From: Pseudofabraea citricarpa
Lineage: Eukaryota; Ascomycota; Leotiomycetes; Helotiales; Dermateaceae
Direction of reading: 5' to 3'
NCBI GenBank assembly: GCA_029641185.1
Contig: JAPWGK010000009.1
Location: 260,501 to 324,500, forward strand
Length of the DNA stretch: 64,000 nucleotides
Shown: piece by piece, positions 44,671 to 56,556 of the stretch
How the letters are laid out: each line of letters opens with the position of its first letter
Numbering within the stretch: position 1 is the first letter of the stretch
Notes under the pieces: generated by a model
Database searches by the model: none
What the model saw: the letters and a program-made list of their open reading frames with translations, nothing else
Told to the model about the DNA's origin: nothing
Program-made: the position numbers and the translations under genes

Positions 44671-46960
44671 ATTGCCTATTGCAGGTGGGAGCTTTGGGGG
44701 GCCTCAGGTACTGAGTTGTAGGCTGTAGGCTGTAGGCTGTCACTGTAGAGTAGGTAGCTAGGTACAGTACGGTACGGTACAGTAGTAAGTGCTGGATCAG
44801 CAAAGCAGATAAACGGTTCATCAGCCTTTCAGCGGTTGTCATTTTTCCATGGGGGGGTGTGGATTGAAAGGCAGGGTAAGTAGAGCAGGGTCAGGCATTG
44901 GGGAGGGTATGGGGGGATGTGGCATTGGCATGGATGGGCTTCGCGCGTAAAGTATTGGCTGGCCCCCATCCATCCATCCATCCCTCCCTCCCAGTGCCCA
45001 GTGCAGACGGTGCTTCCGTGATGGGTAGGTGGGTAGGTAGGTAGGTAGTGTTGAGGTAGTAGGTAGTAGGTAGTCAATAGGTAGTCAGTCACTGTGGGCA
45101 GTAGGTAGAGTGGGCGGGCAATGGGGAGTGGGCAATGGGTAGCAGGTAGCAGGCAATAGGCGATAGGCAATAGTTACAGGGCAATAATAGGCAGTCAACA
45201 GTGGGCACTGCACTGCACTGGATACTGGGCAGTACCCTTCAGCGTCGACTGTGGGCGGCAGACAAGAGACAAGACATAACAGCTCTCTCTACCCTAGAAA
45301 GTTAGTGGATGTGTGGGTTCGCCAGCCTGCACCCGGATGGAGAAAGAGAGAGAAAAAAAAAAAAGTGATAGTTTTTGAGTTCCCCTTGCGTTTTGCTTTT
45401 TGCATCGAACGGCTGGCTAAGCTGCGCTGCGAACTTCGTAACTTCGTAACTCTGCAACTCTTGAATTTGGGTCATTGGGCCGCTGGGAATGTGTACTCGG
45501 CTCGGGTTGCACAATCACGCTCTCTGTCACTTTGTACAAGTATCTCACTTTCCTCGACCCGAGCTTGTCATCATCACCACCACCACCACTGCCATCATCA
45601 TCATCATCATCGTCACACACACACAACGCCATCAGCAACACCTCGGCCATCATGTCACCCTCTCCTCATCTCACCACCTCACCATCTCATCTCCGCCGCT
45701 CACAACTGTCTCGACAATCCTCAACACGACGACATACCTGGCGAATTCCCGGTACTACTGGCCGGGGGGCATGGGTTCATGGGTTTGCCGGCAGGATGGC
45801 TGCTGCTGGGCTGCTGGCAGAGCTCGTAGCGCCGATGCCATTGCCAACCATGGGACGATCCGGCCTTTTTCGTTTTTGGGCGTGGATCCATCTAGAACCT
45901 TAACGGCGACGACCAGCCGGCAGCCGTGAGGACGCCACATATCAAGAGACTCAGCCTGCTGGCTTGAGCCTCTTCCTCTGTGGCAGTGTGGCACTGTGGC
46001 TATGACTGTGACTGTGACTTCGGAACCGTAATACGAAAAGACAATCTCAGCCTTGCCCGACCTCCGAACCTGATATCGTGGCGAGCCTCCCGAGCCGTGG
46101 AATTGGCCAATTTCAATCCACCAACTGCACAGGTCCAGCGGCTATTTGCCCGTTGTTCGATGTTCGATGCTCGATGCGTGCGACAGCATCCCCACTTCCT
46201 CCATCGCGAGCTTTGACATGTGCGCCGCTCGAAACACGAAAACGAAAAACCTGCCGGGCAGGGCACTCTGACCACCCCACTTCGAGTACAAGGCATCTCC
46301 TCTCGTTGCGGTGATGATTCTTGCACGGTAGCTCTGGCGGCCACCGGCTCTGTGGCCAGGTATCGTCTGATAATTGTGGTACCAGGAGATGGAGAGTCTG
46401 CTGTTTGGTGGACCTGGTCCTGTTCACGATGTTACCCGTTCGTTGTTCCCTGTTGGATGTCGTCTACATACAGGATGATCTCCCGCATGACGAATCAGCC
46501 ATCTTCATTTCCAACCTTGTTTCCTGGGCCTGCTTCGTATGATCCAAGCACCGGCGATCAAGGATGCCATGCCAGGACGTTGCAGCTGGCCTATGAAGGT
46601 TCGGTTGCCATGGGACAGGACTCGGGGAAGGCGACGGACAAAAGGGAATCAACGGAGAACTTTGGTCCAGCTCATCAAGCGATGGGATTCCAGACATGAA
46701 ATTGTTCACAGAGGGCGCCGGAGATCGAAAAGGGGATTCTCTCCTGCGTCCCTCTGTTTTCGTGCTTCTTCTTTGTTCACCGTTCCGTCGTCTCGATATA
46801 CATGGCATCCCCAGCCCCAGGAATGGTACTCAATACAACCGTATACATGCCTTTCGAAGACAAAGAAACTCTCCAGCATACTTGAACAAAAAACCAGTAA
46901 TGTAGCCTCGAGGTAAGATATGATCTATTTTCCCCACTACCGCGTTTGCCAGGATTCACA

Positions 46961-47386
46961 ATGGCCCCTCCGCCTCTTCTCGGACAAACCTTAACAGCAA
47001 GCACTGCGGAAATCCACCGGCCCTCAATAACCACCTACCTCAACTTGCCATCTCCATTCCACTCCTCCTTCTCATTCAACTCTTCCCGATCCAATTCCAC
47101 CAACTCCAATTCATATTCTCCTCTTCCTTCAGGACCGTCTTCCTCAAAAATAACAACCTATAAACCTACAATTGCATGGTGGAAACCCACATCCTCCTCG
47201 CCTTCTCTCACAGAAGAGTCGAGGAAGATGTTCGATACTGATAATGAATTGGGCCATGTAAGTTTTGAAGCTGAGATGGAGGGGCAGAGAGGGAAGAGAA
47301 GAAAAGTGGTGCTTTGGCAGATTCTTGCCTTGGTCTTGTTGGTTGTGAGTCTATGTGTCTTGGTAGGCATGTCTTCCTTAGGGTAG
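46961..47386 (+). CDS. Tail-anchored small protein, hypothetical
   Basis: A single-exon frame of 141 residues from a strong start context (cacaATGg). The N-terminal 95 residues are Ser/Pro/Asn-rich and disordered (LNLPSPFHSSFSFNSS, then SNSTNSNSYSPLPSGPSSS). A short acidic segment (FDTDNELGHVSFEAEMEG) and a basic patch (QRGKRRKVVLWQ) follow. The last 20 residues form one hydrophobic helix (ILALVLLVVSLCVLVGMSSLG). That order, cytoplasmic domain then basic flank then C-terminal helix, is the layout of a tail-anchored membrane protein. No family was recognised. A coding role is supported by the sustained frame, start context and clean C-terminal helix. Confidence 0.6.
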   Translation: MAPPPLLGQTLTASTAEIHRPSITTYLNLPSPFHSSFSFNSSRSNSTNSNSYSPLPSGPSSSKITTYKPTIAWWKPTSSSPSLTEESRKMFDTDNELGHVSFEAEMEGQRGKRRKVVLWQILALVLLVVSLCVLVGMSSLG

Positions 47387-50300
47387 TGGAGTATTAAGCG
47401 CAAGATTGAGAGCAGTCGGTGACAAAGATGTCGAATCTCAATCACATCTGTGTATACTAAGAAGTATATTCTGGTTTTTGAGAATAGGTCATGGTATTTG
47501 GGCGTTCTTTCATCTCAAGTCTAGATTTCTATTCTACAGCCAATTCTATACCCATCTTGTGCTGGGACCAAAAAGGGGCATACGGATATGCGAAGAACTA
47601 ATGCTTAGCTTAGGAAGAGCACAACAATATGACATCAAGAAGAAACAAGACAATCTCTCGTGAAGTAAAGCCGGTATTATGTATCTACGTGCCTGCGCGT
47701 GTATATCTGGCTAACTGCCTGGTGATAAATGCGTGGATGGGTGGCGGTAAACCCTTGTCTATCCTCCTCTGCCCTCCTCCTAGCCTCGAGCACCTAACCT
47801 CTACATTTCCCCCACCACAATATCAAATCAAATCGAATCAAATCGAATCAAGACAGCACATCTCTCACCAGCTCTCAGCCCCTCAAGCTCGTACAGTAGA
47901 AAAGAAGTTCTTCGCCCAATTCCTCTACTGCTTATCACCCAACCCGTCCGTGCCTGATTCCTGACATGTTATGTCCTCTTGGGATGAATCCAAGCTGATT
48001 TTGAAAAGACCAACCTCGAACCCTTTTTTTCTTCTTTTCTTTTCTTCTTACTTAGATAAACAATACCTGCTATCGGATTTCGAAGTCTAGACTTCCTCCA
48101 GGGAGGGAGGTAGGGAGGGTTCCGATATACATCTGTGAACGCATCGGTTGCTCTGTTCGGTTGTTACAGTCAGGCTGCTGCAAAGCGCCTTCCTAACCTG
48201 AGTGAGGGTTCCATACATACATACCTACATACCTACATGCCTACCTAAAATCTCATCTTGGCTTCTACAGTCCAACAGTACAAAATCCAGGCATACCATA
48301 CTATACACGCATGCGCGCACCAAGTCTAACGCGGCACGCTTCACCAAAAAAAAAAAAAAAAAAAAAAAGCTCGCTCCAATTCTCCTCCGGCTCGGGTTAG
48401 TCCTTCCCGCCCCCATCTTCCCATCTTAGCTTAGCTCTATCGAGCGATAACTATACCTATACCTTACTTCCTTTTACCTGCCTATGTCTAGATGGTGGGT
48501 ATTGGATAGTGGGTAGTGGGTATATCGCGTCTTGGGAACTCTGAAAACGGCCTTCTCTCACTCACTCTCAAAATTCCTCATCCTCGCGCTCGAGCTTGAG
48601 CATTTCATTCATTCTTTCTTTCTCTCTGACTCTCTCTCTCTCTCTCTTTGCCGACCAGTCGCTTACAGGAAATGCACTTCCGCTGTCCCCTCCCCTACTA
48701 GGTACGTAGTACGGACATGGCTTTTGGCCTCTTGGCACTACGATGCGATGCGACGTTGACGTTGACGTGATTTTTTTTTGCTTTCTTTCTTGCCTCTTCT
48801 TGGGCTGCTTGCAGATAGATAAATAAGCAAGTATCTTGCTGGGTATGTTGGTTTGCTGGGTATGTGGGTATGGTTGTTTCTCGCTGTAGGCTTGCTGCTG
48901 ACTTGTGATGTACCCGGGGTGCAGCTGTCATGAATCTCCTCGGCTTTTCTTTTCTTCGCGTCTTTGTCGGCTGTGGCTGTGGTTGCGGATATGGCTCTGG
49001 CTCTGGCTATGGCTATCCGTACGGATAGGATGCGGGATGGCGGCTGTTGAATCTGCGGCTTTCTGTGTAGTGTGGGGTGGTGTGATGTGTAGCGTGAGAT
49101 GTGTAGCGTGGTGAGGTGATGTCGTTGGTGATGGCGAGGAGGAAGTTAGGCGAGAGCGAAAGAGAGAGAGAGAGAGAAGCTACAGACGGGTAGGGGAAGT
49201 GTTGCTGTAGTGGGAGTAAATTATACAGCAAAGCACTCCAAAAGTACCCAAAATTCAGTTTGCGATTTTAGATTATCGAGTTGGCACTTGCAAAGTATTG
49301 GGAGAGGTTTATTTTACACAGCATCGTATCCCGAGGAATAATTTATATAGTTTGATCCTCACAGCACAAGGCGATCTTGACGGTCGACCACCTGTAAATA
49401 GATCTGGTTATACACTCTACCTGGAGAAGGATTTCACATCCCAACCCACCGAGGTAGATGGAGCTGACAAGTACAGCACAACTCTTCAACTCGCCTACCC
49501 AGACAAGAGGTGGCGTATCAACAAGACAATTTTCACTCTCACTTGTCGATTTTCCACCACGCCAAGCCAATCCGGCCGACACTCCCTCACCTGCTCTACA
49601 ACCCTAGCCTCCCCTGGGCAACACTAGGCAGCGTAACCTCACGCTTTACTTATCACTGCTATCAGAAGAATCTAAAGAAATGTTGATATTGGATCTTTTC
49701 GCCTCTCAGCAAATACACATTTCGAGTATACATGTCCGGTATTGAAAGCGCAGATTTAATTAGCCGATGGCACGGGACGCGGTGATGAAGAGATAGCGCC
49801 TATAGACAGTGCAACTGTACCATTCCAATATATATCACCACCATTGACTCATCGAGGAAGATGAGTTATATCCGCGTTAGCTTCCTGGGTCTTGTGCACG
49901 CTAGGTCATCTGACAGGAACGTAATTTCTCAGTTTGGATTTATGAAATATATGCAGTACATCGGGGGGGTTCAGTTAAGGTTAGGTTAGGTACCTACTGT
50001 ACCCCAGACAACCTTCGGGAGGGCGTCCGAAATTGGCTTGATGCCCTGATTAGGCACTACTTACTGGGCTGTCGGGTATCTATGGATTCTACAACCGAGC
50101 CCTGGGTCTGTAATTGCAGCATACCTAAGTCGCCATGGCAGAGATCCGTGTTGAGAGCCCTACCGGCGTCTCACGAGAAATCCCGACTGAGGGTGCCGCA
50201 AATGGGGACTTGACTGCACACGGACACGGAACGAGAAGCCGGAATTGCGAACGAATGCACGGCGCGCCTTCGGGAGTTTCTCGTCGTGCCTTCTTCGGAA

Positions 50301-52844
50301 CCGAGCAGCAGTCGACCGGGAGAAGGCGAGCTGTCTTGCGTGTATACTTTTGGTGCCTGCTGTTGTCCTGCTTTGCTTGCACCTGCAATAAATAGCCTTG
50401 TTCTGTTGCAAACCGTGTAAACCCCAGCGAGATTGGTTGGTGGATTCCCTACAGCACTCGCTTCAATCTGAACATCAGAAAAGAAGACGTCGTGTATGTA
50501 GCCCGAACCGCCGGATCGGTAATATCTAAATTTGCAACTAATCTCCGCACAAATATGCTCCGAGATGAAGCAGAGATCAAGAGGACGCATTCAAGATGCA
50601 CGGACTCCGAGGTTGCGACAGAGCTAAAAGGTTGGTGGCTATTGAGGAAACTTCGGCCTGTGCATCAAGCAAACTCCGATCAGCTTGAGAAGAAAGTTTA
50701 GCCAGAAGACTGCCTGCTATGTAAAAGTCTTGGCGTGACTGAGAAGCAAGCCTGTTTGATGATTTGCAAGTTATTTTGGATATTGCAGGAAAGTTTAAGC
50801 AGAGAAAAGTCGCGGTTTTGAGATGGCTCTGTGTACATGGATTGGCATCCACCAATACTAAATACTGAATCCTCTCAGGCGGCATTCGTGCCAAACCAAT
50901 AACAGAACGTGAAACAGCCAATGGCGTGGCACGAAAGAGCGAGGATAAATGTTGTAGTTGATAATTGAGGTACTTCTAGCGGGAACTTCGCTACGCAGTC
51001 TGCAAAAAGACCAACTTTAACTTCCTGGTACAACTCGATAAGCATCAATCGACAAGACTGGAAGTGTAATTTTTTCGAATATGCAGTAACCCAGTAAATT
51101 CCCTCGAGTGATGTGACCCAACCCCGAGTTTTTATAATGCTTCGATGGTATCTAACGCATTAGCCTCGTGTGGTCTCTGTGCCCATGAGAGGGAATTGTC
51201 TACTTTTGTCTGCTATAGGTAGAGTCAGATTAGAGTTATACCGAAAGCTCCAGTAGTGATTTAGCATTATCCTCAAAATTAACACCGGCTGTCTTCTCAC
51301 GCGTTAACATGGTGATCTTTGCTCGCGCAATTCCCGCAGTGTTTAGATTCTGGCTACTTCTGTGTCATACCCAGATAAAGCATGCTTCATCAAATGGCTG
51401 GCAGAGTTGATCTACAAGCGGCACATGTTTTGTTGTGATTTTAATGCAGATTAACTCTATTGCACTTTTAGCTGGGAAAAGGTCCCAAGGGTAGCTTTTA
51501 TACCCCAGTTTGATATTTAATAGGTATAAGTTACATCTAGCTCCAAATTACTGAGCAATATGTTACCTTCAAACATGAAATCCAAGTGGAACTAATTTCG
51601 GTCAATTACTGACATGTTTTCCCAGCAATTCTTCGGCATCCCCAACTGTTTAAATTGTGACATCTAACTTCCCTACCCTTAAGTCATTTTTGTCTTCCTA
51701 AAAAGTCGGCCAAGATTCAACACCTTTTTATGCCAGCTCTCCAGGACAGCTTGGCCGGAAAGTTTAATCAGTAGCTCATAATCTTCTGTGGCCTCAATGA
51801 ATTGGTTACAGCCGAGGATAAGAAGCGGCTTAAAACACTTCAGGAACGGGAAAGCGTAATCAACACCACCGATTTTCGATGATGGGCAAAATTAAGGGTA
51901 TATGAAAACGATATAGCGAATTTGCGCTTGCAATTCCTGGTGTATAGATTGGGAAATGTGGATTCTCAACCATGATTTGGGCAGGTGTCGTACGCAGCTT
52001 TCGAAGGCTATCTTCAATTGTGCCAGTCTATACTGCAGGCCCAAACTCAGTTGAGATATTTAAATGCTTGAAATTTATAACAGTAGTTACGAAATATAGT
52101 GAAATGTAGCGGGAAAATAGGTATGTATACTATTCTGAGTAAATTGACTGAGTAGAACGGGACGTCTTGTGTACTGATCTTAGAAAATACTTCTTATATG
52201 AATCTTGTTGGTCAGCTTAGAGTCAGATTGCACTTGGATATTCAATTATGTACGAGGTAAAATTGCTCTTTCCTCTTGACATTACCATAAGGATTTCGGA
52301 TTCATTCTTGTGGAAAGCTCTACATGTGTTCACAGAATTACATCAAAATGGTTAATAGAATAGTCTTACGAGGCACATACTAATAAGCAGAAGACAGTAA
52401 TAGTATTAGCGTGAGTTATGACTAAGATATAAGTAGTGATCAGAGTTCTAGGAATTCAGACTATAATTCTGGGTAGTAGTTATAAGCGAGATATAATAGG
52501 GGAGGAAAAGCGTTAAGCGAGGCGAGCTTTAGTTAATAAGTAGGTAGCTGGCAAGAGTTCTTTTGTCAAAGTAATAAGTAGTGGTGATAGGCATTCTCTA
52601 TAATAAATCCCTAAGACCATGTAAAATTCCTAGGTACGGACAAGGAAATGATAATTCTCCCTGCCTGTCTTGTGACATAAGCCCACGTGATCATCTGATT
52701 GTTCACCCCAACTTGAGTCACAGTCTCTCTAGTAATACCCGGATGTATCTTTACTGGCTATAATATCTTGTTTCGACCATTTGGAGGTTACTTGGTTCTA
52801 ACGGATTGTTCGCCTTTGTATACTTCCCTTTCTTCAACTGCCGT
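47387..52844. other. 5.4 kb region without a supported gene
   Basis: Simple-sequence DNA dominates 47.8-49.2 kb: AATCAAATCG repeats, CATACCTA repeats, an A23 run, CT runs near 48630, GGCTGTGGCTAT-type repeats near 48980 and an AG run near 49160. A frame at 50135-50395 (86 codons, good ATG context, hydrophobic end) is the best remaining candidate gene but has no support beyond being open. From about 51 to 52.6 kb the sequence is AT-rich and non-coding in appearance. Confidence 0.45.
48346..48368 (+). repeat. Homopolymer A23
   Basis: An unbroken A run. No adjacent coding remnant was recognised that would mark it as the tail of a retroposed copy. Confidence 0.85.
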
Positions 52845-53484
52845 TTATGTGCGATGAAATCCAAGACGCAAGCTGCGAGAGTGCTCAGACTGGAAGATGT
52901 CAGCAAGTTCTTTGACGCCCCAAATTACATTCAAATTGGTTCTGAAACGAACAAAACAATTATAGCTGGGTTATCACATGATATGATCAAGACTACTTAC
53001 GTTCCGAATAAAGCAGCTACCAGCAGAAGTCTATATGTTCCACATACAACAACTCCTTGTCGATCGCCCCAAAGTTCCTTGGTACAGCTTCTCTTGATGC
53101 TATTGCGCATGGCGAAAGCGAGGAGTCCGAATCCGACTACCCACATGACAAAAAGGAAACTGTTGACATAACCGTTGTAAAGCGGTGAAAGCGCATGACA
53201 GCAGTGGAAGAGCGTAGTAACAAGCATCATGATGAGAGTGATGAGCGCTGAACCAAGAAGCTGTAACGGAATTAAATGGGGTGATTATGGTTAAATTGGC
53301 TTCTTGATCTTACAAAGTAGAACATCCATGGCAGTGCCACACCGTCGCGGATAAGACGGTAGATGAAGTAAAACATGATGCCTGTGACGATTGCTGACGA
53401 GAGGAACTGAAATGTTCGAATTGTATAGAATGGGCATCTAGGATATCGCGAAGGGGCTCTCTTGTAAGTCTTTGGCTTCGCCAT
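52845..53484 (-). CDS. Four-helix integral membrane protein, MARVEL-like
   Basis: Exons 53314-53484, 53001-53260 and 52845-52941 join in phase to 175 residues. A short basic N-terminus (MAKPKTYKRAPSRYPRCPFY) leads into four hydrophobic helices: about 24-44 (FLSSAIVTGIMFYFIY), 50-75, 85-108 (FLFVMWVVGFGLLAFAMRNS) and 122-135. The C-terminus is short and hydrophilic and includes TNLNVIWGVKELADIF. Length and helix pattern match the small fungal MARVEL-type membrane proteins, whose roles are in membrane apposition or trafficking and are mostly untested. The assignment rests on topology and overall style rather than on one diagnostic residue. Confidence 0.75.
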
Positions 53485-54392
53485 GGTCGATATGATTTTC
53501 GTCGACTTTGACGACGTGTTGTAATTTGGTTAAAACGAGTGTTCAAACCCTCGATGGATCGACAAATGGTTACTAGGATTGAATTTCGCAAATCTTCCCA
53601 CGATTTCAATGCAAGAAAAGACAGGAGGTTAAGTAAGAAAGCTAGCATAGCCCCAACATGAAGACGCCTGAGAAACGCCAAAGATCAAAATGTATCACAC
53701 GCTGTGTCTTCATCAGCTGAAGCCAAGAAATCACACTTTCAACATGCCAAGAGTATATCCGCTCAGGTCGGTAAAGCTTAGGCTTGCCAAGATGGTCTAG
53801 CTAGTGACTTAACTTTCAAGAACAGCCGAAATGAGCATGATTCAATGCAGGCTGTCGGATTGCCGAGATCTTTTCAGCCCTAGCTAGACCCAAAATATGG
53901 AACCGGTGTGAAATGTAAGTGAAGTCTCCACTGCTCACGGAATTGCATGGCTGTGATGAGGACCTTTCAACCTTTTCGCAAATTCATTGGCTTTTTTTAA
54001 GGGGTAAGAGGCCTAGATTGCTGCTCTATTTACTGCCATTTTCAGCCAAATAGTGGGCTTTACCAGCACCTGATCATACAGGTAGGTGTTTTCTGCGCCT
54101 CCACCTTATATTATTGTTCCTGCAAACACACACAAGAATGGTCTGAACTTAGCAAAGTCTTCGATTTTGTAGTCTTTTGCTCGTCGTTTTCTGGTAAAAC
54201 ATGATATTCAGCCCTCTCTAAAATTAGAAAATCAGCCATGGCTTTGAAAAGTGGAAGTGGAAGGGTCTAAGTGAAGATGGATTTATATATTGCTCGGGTT
54301 GTACTCATGCAAAAGAAGCGTCGATACTTGGGACTTGCTCTACACGCTTCATTTTCGCAATCCATAAGTTTCCATTTAGAAACAGATTCAAA
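53485..54392. other. Divergent promoter region
   Basis: Shared upstream region of the MARVEL-like gene (minus) and the metalloprotease (plus). No gene is seen. Confidence 0.5.
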
Positions 54393-56226
54393 ATGCCGTC
54401 TGGTTTTATTACCTCTACCTTTCTGCTTTTTTTCATCTCGGGCTCTTCTGCGCAGAATTTCACTGGCTTCAACTCTACAAGCACGAATGAAACCCTTTCT
54501 GCTCCCAATATCACCACAGTCGATATCCGAATTGAGCAGAACCCCATCTATATTAATGGTTCTATCAGCAACTTAACTTTACCACTAGTTACACAAAGGG
54601 TTTCCTACTTCTTAGAAGATGGGTTGGCAATCATTGATGGAGACGTCATCTTTGGCAGCGCCGCTCGTATAGAAGAAGCCCAAGAAGCTGCAGTCGCGTT
54701 TGCATCAACTGGTATCGATAAACGTGCCATCTCGATATACTCCAATGACAACCAGGCCAAATGGCCCGGAGGAGTCATCCAGTATAAATGGGACTCTCAA
54801 GCTTCCAAGGATGCAAGGTTGAGTGATTGGACTGAGGCAGTAAAGAGATGGACTGATCGTCTCCCGTTCTTGACATTTGTTGAGGCAGAACCACCGAATC
54901 CTATCCCACAATTCCTTGGCCCGATTACATTGAGAAGTACTTCTGGAACTGGAGCATGTTATTCTCCGATCGGTCGTGCCTGGGATGGGCCGAGTAATGT
55001 TATGAGACTGGATGATTGCGGTCCTGGTATGTTTTCAACTTTCGTTTCGCATAAATTAGAACTATTCTGACATTTTTCACAGGTGGATATGCCCATGAAA
55101 TCGGACATAGTAAGTTTTCAAATCCCCCTAACGTTGGCAAGCGCCGTGCTGATCTCTTTTCTTATAGCTCTTGGACTTTGGCATGAACAGGTAAATAGCC
55201 TACGCCCTAGAGATAGAACTTTCATCTAATCATCAACAGATGCGCCCAGATCGTGACGCTTATTTGACCATTGATTGCAACGAGGTCATGGACGAAATCG
55301 TAGAATCAACTGGCCAGCACATTCCAGCAGTATGCGAACCCGCAGAAGACTGTCGAGGCTTTGGTTGTCAATTTCGCAAGCTATCAACAGCATACTATTC
55401 ATCAGCCGGTCCATATGACATCTATTCTTTGATGCATTACTCAGCATACGCATTCAGTAAAGGGTTCAAGCCAACTCTTGTTGGCAAGCCGCCGATCGTC
55501 CTCAGAGAGTGGTCTGGCAGCTACCCTACAGTGACAGATGCGCGAAGAATTTGTGATATCTATCATGAAGACTGCCGTGGGATCTGTGGAGATGGAATAT
55601 TGTCGCCCAATAATTTTGAAGAGTGCGACGATGGGAACAACGACGATGGTGATGGATGCTCGGCTAATTGCAAGAAGGAAGCAACACCACCCGCAGGCAA
55701 ATGTGGCGATGGAATCGTCTCATCAGCGAATTCTGAAGAGTGCGACGATGGCAACACTGTCGACGGAGATGGTTGCTCGGCGAACTGCAAGATTGAATTT
55801 TGCGGAGACGGTATCGTCCAAACCACCCTAGGCGAGGAATGCGACCATGGCAATGGGGCAGGAGGAGCTGCAAGTAGCACATGCGATGCTAGCTGCAAAA
55901 AGATCTCTGGCTCGGGTCTGGTTTGTGAAGCTTGTAATCCAGAATCTGGAGCAAACCTATGCCATCCAACAACATCATGCATTACAATCGTAGGCGGTTC
56001 TGAAGCTGCTGCCGGAGGGGATACCCATTATTGTGGCTGTGCTCATGGCTTTAGGGCACAGGGTGTCGCAGCTGATGATGTCAAAAGTCAATTCAGATTG
56101 CCGTGGTGGAACCAGAATGGCCGTGTGTTTGTGAAGCCTGGCTTGGCTTGTAATCAACTTTGTGATGGCTGGGCCTTGGGAGCTGATGGGTGCAAGGAGG
56201 TTAAGGAAGAAGCATCATGTTACTAA
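54393..56226 (+). CDS. Secreted astacin-type zinc metalloprotease with three CGDG/ECDDGN cysteine-rich repeats
   Basis: Exons 54393-55026, 55083-55109, 55168-55190 and 55240-56226 join in phase to 556 residues. A signal peptide (MPSGFITSTFLLFFISGSSA) and a glycosylated propeptide end at a Kex2-type KR (110-111). The peptidase domain has the full astacin zinc signature HEIGHTLGLWHEQMRPDRD (His216, Glu217, His220, His226), and the Met-turn SLMHYS follows, so the active site is intact. C-terminal to it are three DUF4215-type repeats of the form CGDGI-x7-EECDDGN-x3-GDGCSANCK (the third diverged). A cysteine-rich end domain closes the protein. Astacins are M12A endopeptidases; here the enzyme would act outside the cell. 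The zinc motif is spread over three exons, two of them only 27 and 23 bases long. It is not clear whether host, competitor or self proteins are the substrate. Confidence 0.93.
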
Positions 56227-56556
56227 TTATGAGTATCTATTCAGTTAATGCAAAATTTCTATTGTTTAATTTTTCAGACTGCTTAGCACGCCGCACTATC
56301 TGTGGGAGTGACATCTGCATAATTTCATAGTTATCTGTATATAATTTCTTCTCGTCGCTGGAGTAATCCTCTCAATTGTTTAGAGTCAAGGTCATCCTTA
56401 ATTGTGTTACTAAGAGCAAGATTGCATTCAATTTTCCGATCACTAATAACAAAAACTAAAAAGTTATTCCGCCTCCATGATCCTCAATGCTATCAAAAGT
56501 GTCTTCAGCATGATATCAACCACAGCACAAAGATTTGTATCAGTAAACTATCTTGA
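56227..56556. other. Convergent 3' spacer
   Basis: Short AT-rich stretch between the metalloprotease stop and the HET gene stop. No gene. Confidence 0.5.

Larger units (their letters stand above)
44056..46960. promoter_or_regulatory. Long low-complexity upstream region of the bZIP gene
   Basis: About 2.9 kb before the bZIP start contain no convincing gene but many simple-sequence tracts. These are a G13 run at 44272-44284, G-rich GGGGAC repeats at 44640-44670, TCCATCCATCCC near 44970, GTAGGTAGGTAG near 45040, an A12-type run near 45354 and ACCACC/ATC repeats near 45580-45620. Long, repeat-rich upstream regions are typical of highly regulated fungal transcription factors. The right end should hold the promoter of the tail-anchored protein gene at 46961. 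Confidence 0.55.

Noticed and set aside
48346..48368. A23 run as the tail of a LINE or processed pseudogene
   Set aside because: No reverse-transcriptase or gene-like sequence lies next to it. It is treated as a simple repeat.
50135..50395. 86-codon frame with good ATG context and hydrophobic end
   Set aside because: It overlaps longer open frames on the other strand and has no family. The evidence is too thin to call.
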